Origin: Curtobacterium sp. UNCCL20
Lineage (GTDB): Bacteria > Actinomycetota > Actinomycetes > Actinomycetales > Microbacteriaceae
Direction: 5' to 3'
DNA: 64,000 nucleotides
Assembly: GCF_900101675.1 (NCBI RefSeq)
Contig: NZ_FNKG01000004.1
Location: 248,001 to 312,000 of the forward strand
The position numbers were made by a program, and so were the translations under genes. Numbering within the stretch: the first letter of the stretch is position 1; each line of letters begins with the position of its first letter. This document shows positions 55,433 to 64,000 of the stretch, one piece after another. The notes beneath the pieces are model-generated. The model was not told the DNA's origin, ran no database searches, and saw nothing but the letters and a program-made list of their open reading frames with translations.

Positions 55433-55540
55433 CCCACGGTTGCGTGCCGACGGCGCGCAGCGCCTCTCGCACGGTTGCGTGCCGACGGCGCGCAGCGTCT
55501 CTCGCACGGGTGCGTGCCGACGGCACGCAGCGCCCCTCGC
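55433..55540. repeat. 35-bp tandem repeat, three copies
   Basis: Period 35 bp (ggttgcgtgccgacgg at 55438, 55473 and, as gggtgcgtgccgacgg, 55508). Each unit has ctcgcacgg and cgcgcagcg. No spacers, so not CRISPR. It lies between the aminotransferase stop and lepA start. Confidence 0.85.
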
Positions 55541-55572
55541 ACCGTGCGTCGCGTGGCGGACGCGGGTCGCGC

Positions 55573-55586
55573 CTCCAGGCCTGGAG
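55573..55586. repeat. CTGGAGGC-family palindrome
   Basis: Perfect palindrome CTCCAGGCCTGGAG, the head-to-head form of the repeat core, just after the 35-bp tandem array. Confidence 0.8.
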
Positions 55587-55654
55587 GAACGTGCCGCGTC
55601 GACGACGCGAGCCGCGCGATCGGCCGGTCGCGTCCAGAGCGGGGCAGTCGCCGC

Positions 55655-56821
55655 TCAGACGACGGCGTGAGCGGGTGCGGGCAGCGCGCCCAGGCCGCGG
55701 CGGAGGTCCGCCGCCGTCGCCGCGAGGCACACCCGGATCCAGCCCTCCCCGGAACGGCCGAAGGCGCTCCCCGGCGCGACGGCGACCCGCTCACGGTGCA
55801 GGAAGGCCAGCGCCCACTCCGCGACGTCGCCCTGCGCGGCATGCGACACGTCGATCCAGAGGTAGAACGCACCACGCGGGTCGAGGTAGCGGATGCCGGC
55901 GGCGTCGAGCACCTCCTTCGCGACCTCGAGGTTGGCGCGGTAGTGCTCGCGGGCGTCCTGCACGGCGGAGTGGTCCCCGACGATCGCCGCCACCGCTGCC
56001 CACTGGTCCGGCTCGGCGACGCAGCTGATCATCGCCTCCTGCGTGGTCCGCATCGTCGGACCGAGGCCCTTCGGCGTCACCAGGTACCCGACGCGGACGC
56101 CCGTCATCGCGTACGTCTTGCTCAGCGAGAACGCGGTGAACACCCGGTCGTCCTCGTCGAGGCTCGCCAGGCTGACGTGGCGGGTGCCGTAGGTGAAGTA
56201 CTCGTAGACCTCGTCGCTGATCACCCAGAGGTCGTGCCGCTTCGCCAGCGCCAGCAGGTCGCGGAGGGTCTGCTCCCCGAACACCGAGCCGAGCGGGTTC
56301 GACGGCGAGTTCACCACGATCGCGCGGGTCCGCTCGGTGATGCTGGCCTCGAGCGCCTCGAGGTCCGGCTCGAAGTCCTGCTGCGGCGTCAGCTGGTACG
56401 GCACCGGCGTCGCACCGATGATGTGGGCGTTCATCGTGAAGGTCGTGTAGCCGGGGTCCGGCACGAGCACCTCGTCCCCCGGGCTCAGCGTCAGGGTCAT
56501 CGCCTGGAAGAGGGCCTGCGTCGCGCCGATCGTCGTCCAGATCTGCTCGAGGTCGGCCTCGATGCGGTTCTCCCGGCGGAGCTTCGAACGGATCGCTTCC
56601 CGGAGCGGGGCGATGCCGCCGTTCGGCGTGTAGTCCGTCCGGTCCTCCGACCACGCGCGCCGCGCTGCCTCCCCGATGTGCGGGGCGACCGGGACATCGG
56701 GTTCGCCGATGACGAGCATCGCGACGTCGGTGCCGTCCTGGCGCAGCAGCGCGGCCTGTTCGAAGACCCGCCGGATGCCGGAGGCGGGCACGGTGTCGAT
56801 CCGGGGTGCGAGGGATGGCAT
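55655..56821 (-). CDS. Class I/II pyridoxal-phosphate aminotransferase
   Basis: Fold-type I aminotransferase of 388 residues. Seen: DYTPNGGIAPLREAI, GATQALFQAMTLTLSPGDEV, NSPSNPLGSV, the Asp/Tyr pair in VISDEVYEYF, PLP lysine in FSLSKTYAMTGVRVGYL (near 235) and Arg in GWIRVCLA. Aspartate/aromatic-type substrates are likely; not resolved. ATG at 56821 is chosen over the GTG at 56830 because a -10 box overlaps the GTG and lies 7 nt before the ATG. Confidence 0.88.
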   Translation of the reverse strand: MPSLAPRIDTVPASGIRRVFEQAALLRQDGTDVAMLVIGEPDVPVAPHIGEAARRAWSEDRTDYTPNGGIAPLREAIRSKLRRENRIEADLEQIWTTIGATQALFQAMTLTLSPGDEVLVPDPGYTTFTMNAHIIGATPVPYQLTPQQDFEPDLEALEASITERTRAIVVNSPSNPLGSVFGEQTLRDLLALAKRHDLWVISDEVYEYFTYGTRHVSLASLDEDDRVFTAFSLSKTYAMTGVRVGYLVTPKGLGPTMRTTQEAMISCVAEPDQWAAVAAIVGDHSAVQDAREHYRANLEVAKEVLDAAGIRYLDPRGAFYLWIDVSHAAQGDVAEWALAFLHRERVAVAPGSAFGRSGEGWIRVCLAATAADLRRGLGALPAPAHAVV

Positions 56822-56828
56822 GCTCGTC

Positions 56829-56834
56829 ACGGTA
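56829..56834 (-). promoter_or_regulatory. -10 box of aminotransferase gene (leaderless)
   Basis: TACCGT on the minus strand, 7 nt before ATG 56821. Confidence 0.5.
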
Positions 56835-56896
56835 GCGAACGCGTGTTGCCGGGCGGTTTCGGTGTTTCGGTGCTGGGCTTCCGGCGTTTCGGTGCT

Positions 56897-56925
56897 TTGG
56901 TCCAGCGGCGTGGTCCTGGTAACGT
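56897..56925 (+). promoter_or_regulatory. Promoter of rpsT
   Basis: -35 TTGGTC (56897-56902), 17-bp spacer, -10 TAACGT (56920-56925). It predicts a 5' leader of about 100 nt that contains an inverted repeat gcgttcc (56942-56948) / ggaacgc (56962-56968), possibly a regulatory stem. Confidence 0.65.
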
Positions 56926-57033
56926 AGATGGCTGGACTTCCGCGTTCCGTCGCCCACGGGTGGAACGCGATGCGACCAAGGGCCCCTCTACCCAGCGGTT
57001 GCGACCACCCGTCAGAGACAACAGGAGCACCAC

Positions 57034-57294
57034 ATGGCGAACATCAAGTCGCAGATCAAGCGCATCAAGACCAACCTCAAGGCCCAGGAGCGCAACAAGG
57101 CGTACCGGTCCGAGCTCAAGACGGTCATCCGTCGCACCAACGAGGCCGTCGTCGCCGGCGACAAGGACAAGGCCGTCGCGGCCCTGAACCTCGCCTCGAA
57201 GAAGCTCGACAAGGCCGTGAGCAAGGGCGTCATCCACAAGAACCAGGCCGCGAACCGCAAGTCGGCCATCGCGAAGAAGGTCGCGTCGCTCTGA
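57034..57294 (+). CDS. rpsT: 30S ribosomal protein S20
   Basis: Primary 16S rRNA-binding protein. It has 86 residues, highly basic: [20 protein letters not shown] at the start, and [15 protein letters not shown] at the end. Strong aggag ribosome site. It has its own promoter and a clear terminator, so it is monocistronic; the divergent-strand arrangement next to holA is typical. Confidence 0.97.
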   Translation: MANIKSQIKRIKTNLKAQERNKAYRSELKTVIRRTNEAVVAGDKDKAVAALNLASKKLDKAVSKGVIHKNQAANRKSAIAKKVASL

Positions 57295-57312
57295 CGAACT
57301 GACCTCGGCTCG

Positions 57313-57342
57313 AAGGCCCCGCACCGGATGGTGCGGGGCCTT
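57313..57342 (+). terminator. Terminator of rpsT
   Basis: Perfect 13-bp stem (57313-57325 with 57330-57342), ggat loop, followed by cgtcgtt; 19 bp after the rpsT stop. Confidence 0.85.
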
Positions 57343-57385
57343 CGTCGTTCCGGGCGCGCCGCGGGCGCGCGCGGGCGCCGGCGGT

Positions 57386-57440
57386 GAGATCGCACTATGA
57401 CCACCGTTCGAGGCGCCTGATCGCCACTTTGTGCGATCTC
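57386..57440. repeat. 55-bp palindromic element, family B copy 4
   Basis: GAGATCGCAC and GTGCGATCTC ends, 35 nt between. Nearly identical to the copy 143 bp further on. Confidence 0.88.
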
Positions 57441-57528
57441 GGCGGACGTGAGCGCGCGGGCGGGCGGCGGGCACGCGCGCCGGGCGCGGGCGGGAGCGGG
57501 CACCGGGCGCGGGCGCCCATCAGACGGC

Positions 57529-57583
57529 CAGATCGCACTATGACCACCATTCGAGGCGCCTGAGCGCCACTTTGTGCGATCTC
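57529..57583. repeat. 55-bp palindromic element, family B copy 5
   Basis: CAGATCGCAC and GTGCGATCTC ends (first base differs), interior differs from copy 4 at only two positions, so the pair is a recent duplication. The 381-bp gap 57295-57675 holds only the terminator and these two elements. Confidence 0.88.
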
Positions 57584-57675
57584 GGCAGACGTGAGCGGCC
57601 AGGCGCCGGGCGGGCGGGCGGGAGCGCCCGAGGGAGCGCGGAGCGGCCGCGCCCGTTCGTTCGGGTTCGAGTCGG

Positions 57676-58695
57676 TCAGCGGGGTTCGCCGCGGCGGGCG
57701 ATCGTCCGGACCATGACCTCGAGCGCGTAGTGGGCGTCGCGCGAACCGCCCTTCACCGCGGTGTCCGCCTCGGCGATGCTGATGATGGCGTTCGCGAGCC
57801 CGGCCTCGGTCCACGAGGCGACGTCGCGCTGCGCCCGCTGCACCTGCCACGGTGCCATGCCGAGCGCGGAAGCGGCCTGACCGCTCGGCCCGCGGAACGC
57901 GCTGACCTTCGCCATCGTGCGGATCTTGCTCGCGAACGCGGCGACGATCGGCACCGGAGCCTCGCCCGTCGAGAGCGCGTGCCGCAGTTCGACGATCGCC
58001 GGAGCCGACCGCCCCGCGAGTGCGATGTCCGCGACCTTGAACGCGTTCGTCTCGACCCGGCCGCCGTAGTACTTGTCGACGACCTTGTCGGTGATCTCCT
58101 GCGCTTCATCGGCGAGGAGCTGCCGGCACGCCGCCGCGAGTTCGGCGAGGTCGTCCGCGAAGGCCGCCACGAGCGTGCGCACGGCCGACGGAGCGATCTT
58201 CCGGCGGGCAGCGCGGAACTCGGCCTGCACGAAGTCGATGCGGTCGGTCTCGCGCTTGAGCTCGTCGCACTGCACCTCGATGCCACCGCCGACTCCGCTG
58301 CGGATCGTGTCGAGGAGTTTCTTCCCGCGCACCCCACCGCCGTGCCGGAGGATGAGTGTGACGTCGTCCGCCGGGGCTCCGAGGTACGAGATCGTCTCGG
58401 TGATGAAGGCGTCGGTGCACTTCTCGACGTTGGTGACCCGGACCAGTCGGGGCTCGCCGAACAGCGACGGACTCGCGAGCGTCGCCAGGAGTCCCGGCGC
58501 GTACTGGTCGGCTTCGAGGTCGTGCACCTCGAGCGCGGGGTCTTCGCCGACGAGGAGGTCGCGGAGGACACTGCTGGCCCGCTCGGCCAGGAACGACTCG
58601 GGGCCGGTGACGAGCACGACCGGCGCGGGACGGATCCCCGACCAGGGCACCTGATCGATCTTCGCCGCAGCGCGGACGGGCTTCTTGGCGGCCAT
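57676..58695 (-). CDS. holA: DNA polymerase III delta subunit
   Basis: Clamp-loader subunit that opens the sliding clamp. It has 339 residues: PVVLVTGPESFLAERA at the start, SPSLFGEPRLVRVTNVEK, and the C-terminal collar with APWQVQRAQRDVASW. Its ATG lies inside the comEC reading frame, and a -10 box 6 nt upstream (58702-58707) suggests independent leaderless expression. It is the last gene of the leuS-comEA-comEC-holA strand. Confidence 0.94.
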   Translation of the reverse strand: MAAKKPVRAAAKIDQVPWSGIRPAPVVLVTGPESFLAERASSVLRDLLVGEDPALEVHDLEADQYAPGLLATLASPSLFGEPRLVRVTNVEKCTDAFITETISYLGAPADDVTLILRHGGGVRGKKLLDTIRSGVGGGIEVQCDELKRETDRIDFVQAEFRAARRKIAPSAVRTLVAAFADDLAELAAACRQLLADEAQEITDKVVDKYYGGRVETNAFKVADIALAGRSAPAIVELRHALSTGEAPVPIVAAFASKIRTMAKVSAFRGPSGQAASALGMAPWQVQRAQRDVASWTEAGLANAIISIAEADTAVKGGSRDAHYALEVMVRTIARRGEPR

Positions 58696-61034
58696 GCATC
58701 GATCCTACGGGCGACCGCCGACGCCGAACGCTCTGTCCACACCCGCAGCCCGTCGGTCCCGTCGCGACCGACCACGACGGTGCCGGAGCGGTCGGTGCGG
58801 TACGGCGTGGTCCCCGCGGCCTCGAGCATCGCGAGCGCGGACGCGGTCGGGTGCCCGTACGTGTTGTCCGCCCCGACCCCGATCAGGCCGACCTGCGCCG
58901 CAGCCCGCCGGTACGTCAGCGGGTCCTGGTCGGCCGAGCCGTGGTGCGACACCTTGACGATGTCGACCGGTTCGAGCCCGCTCCCCCGGAGCCGCCGCTG
59001 CGCCGTCTCACCGAGGTCCCCGAGGAACAGGCCGGAGAGACACGCTGCGCAGTCCGGACCGGGCGTCGTCCGGAGCACGAGGCTGGCGTCGTTGCCGTCG
59101 TCCCGTGAGCCGGCTCGGGGCCAGAGGATCTGCCAGCGAAGCGGTCCGAGTGTCCCCGACGTGCTGTCGTCGGCCGGACGGACGTCGACTCCGGCACGAG
59201 CCAGCGCGTGCACGACCCGTTCGTCTGCTGGACGCCCGACCGGGCCGACGAGCGCGGTCTCCACCCGGTCGGCCACGGCGTCCACCGCTCCGACGTGGTC
59301 ACGGTCGAAGTGCGTGAGGACGAGCAGGTCGATGCGGTCGATGCCGAGCAGGTCGAGGCACGCCCCGAGCCGTTCGGGGTCGTCCCCGGTGTCCACCATG
59401 GCGACTCCCGATCCGGGCGCCCCGCGCACCAGAACGGCGTCCCCCTGACCGACGTCGCACGCCGCCACTGCCCAGTCCGGCGGCAGACCGGCGCGCACGA
59501 CGATCCGGGGCACGGCGACCACGACCATCCCGACGACGAGGACGGCGCCCGCCAGCAGCAGGAGACGGAAGCGGACCCGTCGCGGCACGAGGACGGCGAC
59601 GGCGAGGCTCACGCTGACGACCGCAGCCGCGACGACGCCGCCGACGCCGGCCGGCCACGGAGCGGACGCGTAGGGCAGGGCAGCCGCCCCGTGGGCGATC
59701 CCGCCGATCGCGCTGGCGGGGACCCAGGCGACCGCGGCCAGCATCCCTCCGCCCCAGGGCCAGACCGGTGCCGCGACGCAGGCCGCGAGTCCCACGACGG
59801 TGACGACCGGCGCGAGCGGTTCGGTCAGGAGGTTCGCCGGCACCGCGTACGTCGGGAGCGCCGCGGACAGCGGGATCGTCACCGGCCAGCACGCCAGCTG
59901 CGCCGCCACGGGGACCGCCAGCGCGGCTGCGAGCGGTGTCCACACGCGCCGCGCGAGCAGTGCGGTCAGCGGTGGACCGAGCACGACGATCCCGGTCGTC
60001 GCCAGCACGGACAGCGCGAAGGCGAAGGACCGCGCGAACCAGGGGTCGGCCACCAGCATCCCGATCACGGCGAGGGCGATCAGCGGCACGCCCCGCACCG
60101 GACGCCCGGTCAGGTGGACGGCCAGCACCACGACGGCCATCACCGTGGCCCGGACGATCGACGGGTCCGGTCGCACGAGCACGACGAACGCGAGGAGGAA
60201 CGCCACGGCGAGAGCGGCACGGACGCCTCGCGGGAGTCCCACCACACCACCGAGCACCATCACCAGGCCGACGATCACCGCGCAGTTCGCGCCCGAGACG
60301 GCGGTGAGGTGCGTCAGCGCCGAGGTCTCCATCGCGGCCTCGGTGGTGGCGTCGAGCCCGCTCCGGTCGCCGATCGCCAACCCCCGCAGCAGGGAGCCGC
60401 CCGGCTCGGGCAGCGTGGTGGTGACCTCGACGAACGCCCGCCGCGCGCGGTCGGTCGCGGCGAGCAGCCCGGTCGGCGCTTCGGCCTCCCGCGACGCGCG
60501 CAGGAACGCGACGAACGACGAGGCACCGCCGGGCTCGTCCGGCTGCAGCGTGGCCGACGTCCGCAGCCGTGTCCCCGCTGCGAAGGGAGCGCTGCTGCCG
60601 TCGGCCGCCGGGACGGCACGGACCGGGACCCGGAGCCCGGTGACGTCCCCGGCCCGCTCGAGCGTCCCGAGGACGGACCGATCCGTGGGGCCGAGGTCAC
60701 GAGCGAGGACGATCTCCACCTCGACCGTCCGGGGGCCCGGACCGTCGGCTCCGAGCGCCGCCGGACTCCGCCGCGCCTCGCCCACGATCACCGCGACCGC
60801 CAGCAGCGCGCAGAACACCGCGGTCGTCACGACGAGCCCGAGGACCACACGTCCGTGGAAGCGGCGGACACGCATCATCACGACGGTGCAGCCCCCGGCG
60901 ACGATCGCGCTCGCGACGACCGCCCAGATCGCGACGCCCGGCGCGCCGATCAGCACCGCGACCAGGATCCACGCCGCCGCGACCGGGACCGCCACGCGGA
61001 GGTCGGCCGCGCGGGAGGTCAGGTCCACCGCCAC
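57753..61034 (-). CDS. comEC: ComEC/Rec2-type DNA internalisation channel; reading frame overruns holA
   Basis: Membrane channel for DNA uptake (or related export) with a periplasmic nuclease-like domain. The family-like part spans about 61034-58700 (some 775 residues): competence domain with LTAVSGANCAVIVGLVMV and PDPSIVRATVMAVVVLAVHL, many helices, then a metallo-beta-lactamase domain with LVLTHFDRDHVGAVD and VSHHGSADQDP. At the point where homologues end, no stop exists in this frame. It stays open for a further 943 nt through holA in another frame, adding residues of improbable composition. A lost stop or 1-nt indel near 58700-58760 is likely. GTG 61034 is the chosen start. Confidence 0.78.
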   Translation of the reverse strand: MAVDLTSRAADLRVAVPVAAAWILVAVLIGAPGVAIWAVVASAIVAGGCTVVMMRVRRFHGRVVLGLVVTTAVFCALLAVAVIVGEARRSPAALGADGPGPRTVEVEIVLARDLGPTDRSVLGTLERAGDVTGLRVPVRAVPAADGSSAPFAAGTRLRTSATLQPDEPGGASSFVAFLRASREAEAPTGLLAATDRARRAFVEVTTTLPEPGGSLLRGLAIGDRSGLDATTEAAMETSALTHLTAVSGANCAVIVGLVMVLGGVVGLPRGVRAALAVAFLLAFVVLVRPDPSIVRATVMAVVVLAVHLTGRPVRGVPLIALAVIGMLVADPWFARSFAFALSVLATTGIVVLGPPLTALLARRVWTPLAAALAVPVAAQLACWPVTIPLSAALPTYAVPANLLTEPLAPVVTVVGLAACVAAPVWPWGGGMLAAVAWVPASAIGGIAHGAAALPYASAPWPAGVGGVVAAAVVSVSLAVAVLVPRRVRFRLLLLAGAVLVVGMVVVAVPRIVVRAGLPPDWAVAACDVGQGDAVLVRGAPGSGVAMVDTGDDPERLGACLDLLGIDRIDLLVLTHFDRDHVGAVDAVADRVETALVGPVGRPADERVVHALARAGVDVRPADDSTSGTLGPLRWQILWPRAGSRDDGNDASLVLRTTPGPDCAACLSGLFLGDLGETAQRRLRGSGLEPVDIVKVSHHGSADQDPLTYRRAAAQVGLIGVGADNTYGHPTASALAMLEAAGTTPYRTDRSGTVVVGRDGTDGLRVWTERSASAVARRIDAWPPRSPSALRRRSIRCPGRGSVPRRSCSSPAPSRSWPSGPAVSSATSSSAKTPRSRCTTSKPTSTRRDSWRRSRVRRCSASPDWSGSPTSRSAPTPSSPRRSRTSEPRRTTSHSSSGTAVGCAGRNSSTRSAAESAVASRCSATSSSARPTASTSCRPSSALPAGRSLRRPCARSWRPSRTTSPNSRRRAGSSSPMKRRRSPTRSSTSTTAAGSRRTRSRSRTSHSRGGRLRRSSNCGTRSRRARLRCRSSPRSRARSARWRRSARSAGRAVRPLPRSAWHRGRCSGRSATSPRGPRPGSRTPSSASPRRTPR
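58702..58707 (-). promoter_or_regulatory. -10 box of holA (leaderless), inside comEC
   Basis: TAGGAT on the minus strand, 6 nt before the holA ATG; its TAG would be a comEC stop in another frame. Confidence 0.5.
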
Positions 61035-61041
61035 GGGCCGC

Positions 61042-61788
61042 TCAGACCCGGACGCGGTCGCGGAGGTCGGCGAACCGGCCGTCACCGATCCCGCTGACGT
61101 CGAGCAGGTCCTCGACGGCGGCGAACCGACCGTGCTCGTCGCGCCACGCGATGATCCGCCCGGCGAGCCCGGGACCGATGCCGGGCAGGGTCTCGAGGGT
61201 CGCCTGGTCCGCGGTGTTGAGGTCGACCACGGCCTCGGCAGCAGGAGAGCCGCCGTCGCCGCCCCCAGCGGCACCTCCGGGACCGCTGTCGACGCCGAGC
61301 GCGGCCGGGATGTCCGTCTCCCCCACCCGCGGCACGTACAACCGCTCGCCGTCCTGCACGAGGCGGGCGAGGTTCAGACGCGCCAGGTCGGCCTCCGCCG
61401 TCGCGCCGCCCGCCCGCTCGAGCGCGACGGAGACCCGGCTGCCGCTGCCCAGCGTCACGACACCGGGCCGCTCGACGGCCCCGACGACGTGCACCACCAG
61501 CGCGGTCACGGACGCCGACGGCGAACTGCCGGCCGTCGACCCAGACGCAGACGCGGGGGCGGTCGCAGGCCCGCCGGGAGACGGCCCGCCGGGAGACGGC
61601 CCACCCGTCATGGTGACCGAACCACCACCACCGACCCCGGGTTCGGCCCCGGAGCGGGACCCGAGCAGCACGACGACCACCGCCACCACGACGACGACGA
61701 CCGCCAGCACGACCGCAGCTCGCGGCGACAGCGCGAGAGCAGCGAGGCGGGTTCGCGCGCCGTCGGGACCATCTGGCGAGGAGGACAT
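61042..61788 (-). CDS. comEA: ComEA-type helix-hairpin-helix DNA-binding protein
   Basis: Membrane-anchored DNA receptor feeding the ComEC channel. It has 248 residues: cytoplasmic N terminus, one helix (RAAVVLAVVVVVVAVVVVLL, about 23-42), a Gly/Pro/Ser linker with GGPSPGGPSPGGP, an SLBB-like domain (VVHVVGAVERPGVVTLGSGS), and paired HhH motifs (LNTADQATLETLPGIGPGLA and DVSGIGDGRFADL). It stops 8 bp before comEC. Natural competence is unproven; no comEB/pilus genes are nearby. Confidence 0.9.
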   Translation of the reverse strand: MSSSPDGPDGARTRLAALALSPRAAVVLAVVVVVVAVVVVLLGSRSGAEPGVGGGGSVTMTGGPSPGGPSPGGPATAPASASGSTAGSSPSASVTALVVHVVGAVERPGVVTLGSGSRVSVALERAGGATAEADLARLNLARLVQDGERLYVPRVGETDIPAALGVDSGPGGAAGGGDGGSPAAEAVVDLNTADQATLETLPGIGPGLAGRIIAWRDEHGRFAAVEDLLDVSGIGDGRFADLRDRVRV

Positions 61789-61800
61789 GTCCGAACGCTA

Positions 61801-61828
61801 CGGAGCCCGGCCACACGGCCGGGCTCCG
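61801..61828 (-). terminator. Hairpin between leuS and comEA
   Basis: Perfect 12-bp stem (61801-61812 with 61817-61828), 4-nt loop, 88 bp after leuS and 13 bp before the comEA start codon. It may end leuS transcripts or limit comEA translation. Confidence 0.65.
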
Positions 61829-61916
61829 CAACGAGCATCAGTGGACGAGCCGCCCGGACCGCCCTCTGTGGAGGAACGACCGCCGGAACCGACCAGGCAG
61901 CACCCCCGGAAGCGCG

Positions 61917-64000
<2,084 letters not shown>

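Noticed and set aside
55433..55540. Possible CRISPR array
   Set aside because: Direct repeats with a 35-bp period but no unique spacers between them, and no cas genes anywhere in the window.

Overview
The window is about 64 kb of very GC-rich DNA with dense, mostly overlapping operons, GTG and TTG starts, and a gene set typical of the actinobacterial family Microbacteriaceae (homodimeric AceE, PucR-type FasR beside fabD-fabH-acpP-fabF, DUF3145, HrcA with a CIRCE site, and the order lepA-hemW-hrcA-dnaJ-rsmE-HIT-phoH-ybeY-corC-era). Protein sequences and the abundant CTGGAGGC-type palindromes look most like Curtobacterium. That genus call is inference; no database search was run.

Layout. 1-7.1 kb (+): 3' part of aceE, fasR, then the type II fatty-acid synthesis genes fabD, fabH, acpP, fabF. 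7.4-12.4 kb (-): DUF3145, DUF1684, an AI-2E family exporter directly behind a CAU-anticodon tRNA, a GT4 glycosyltransferase and a DMT-type membrane protein. 12.5-13.9 kb: def (+), a small lipoprotein (-) and tRNA-Asn with a terminator (-). 14-21.7 kb (-): a complete peptide-type ABC importer (binding lipoprotein, two permeases, fused double ATPase), followed by a third orphan ATPase overlapping a D-2-hydroxyacid dehydrogenase. 22.3-26.8 kb (-): dusB-dgt-dnaG. 26.8-35.8 kb: ybaK-type deacylase (+), DsbA/FrnE (-), glyS (-), a class V aminotransferase divergent from a LysR regulator, recO-uppS (-), and leuA (-) with a leucine-rich leader peptide. 36-42.3 kb: an accessory block (MacB/FtsX-type ABC exporter, NarL-type two-component system, OafA/SGNH acyltransferase) lying between era and leuA-recO. 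42.3-49.6 kb (-): era, corC-like, ybeY, phoH, HIT, rsmE, dnaJ, hrcA. 49.7-57.3 kb: DUF4870 (+), hemW (-), HAD hydrolase (+), DUF1990 (-), a small membrane protein (+), lepA (-), a class I/II aminotransferase (-), rpsT (+). 57.7-64 kb (-): holA, comEC, comEA and the 3' two-thirds of leuS.

How the genes work together. Most of the window is housekeeping: acetyl-CoA supply (aceE) next to its largest consumer (fatty-acid synthesis), replication and repair (dnaG, holA, recO, dgt), translation (def, glyS, leuS, lepA, rpsT, dusB, ybeY, era, rsmE, tRNAs) and the HrcA-controlled chaperone operon.

I see no phage, insertion sequence, CRISPR array or defence island. The least ordinary material is non-coding. 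It includes two families of fixed-length palindromic elements: 68 bp in three copies and 55 bp in five copies. A third, looser family carries a CTGGAGGC core and has entered coding regions, apparently displacing the 3' end of the DsbA gene. There are also a leucine attenuator-like leader, a recurrent leaderless promoter architecture, and a comEC reading frame that runs on through holA.
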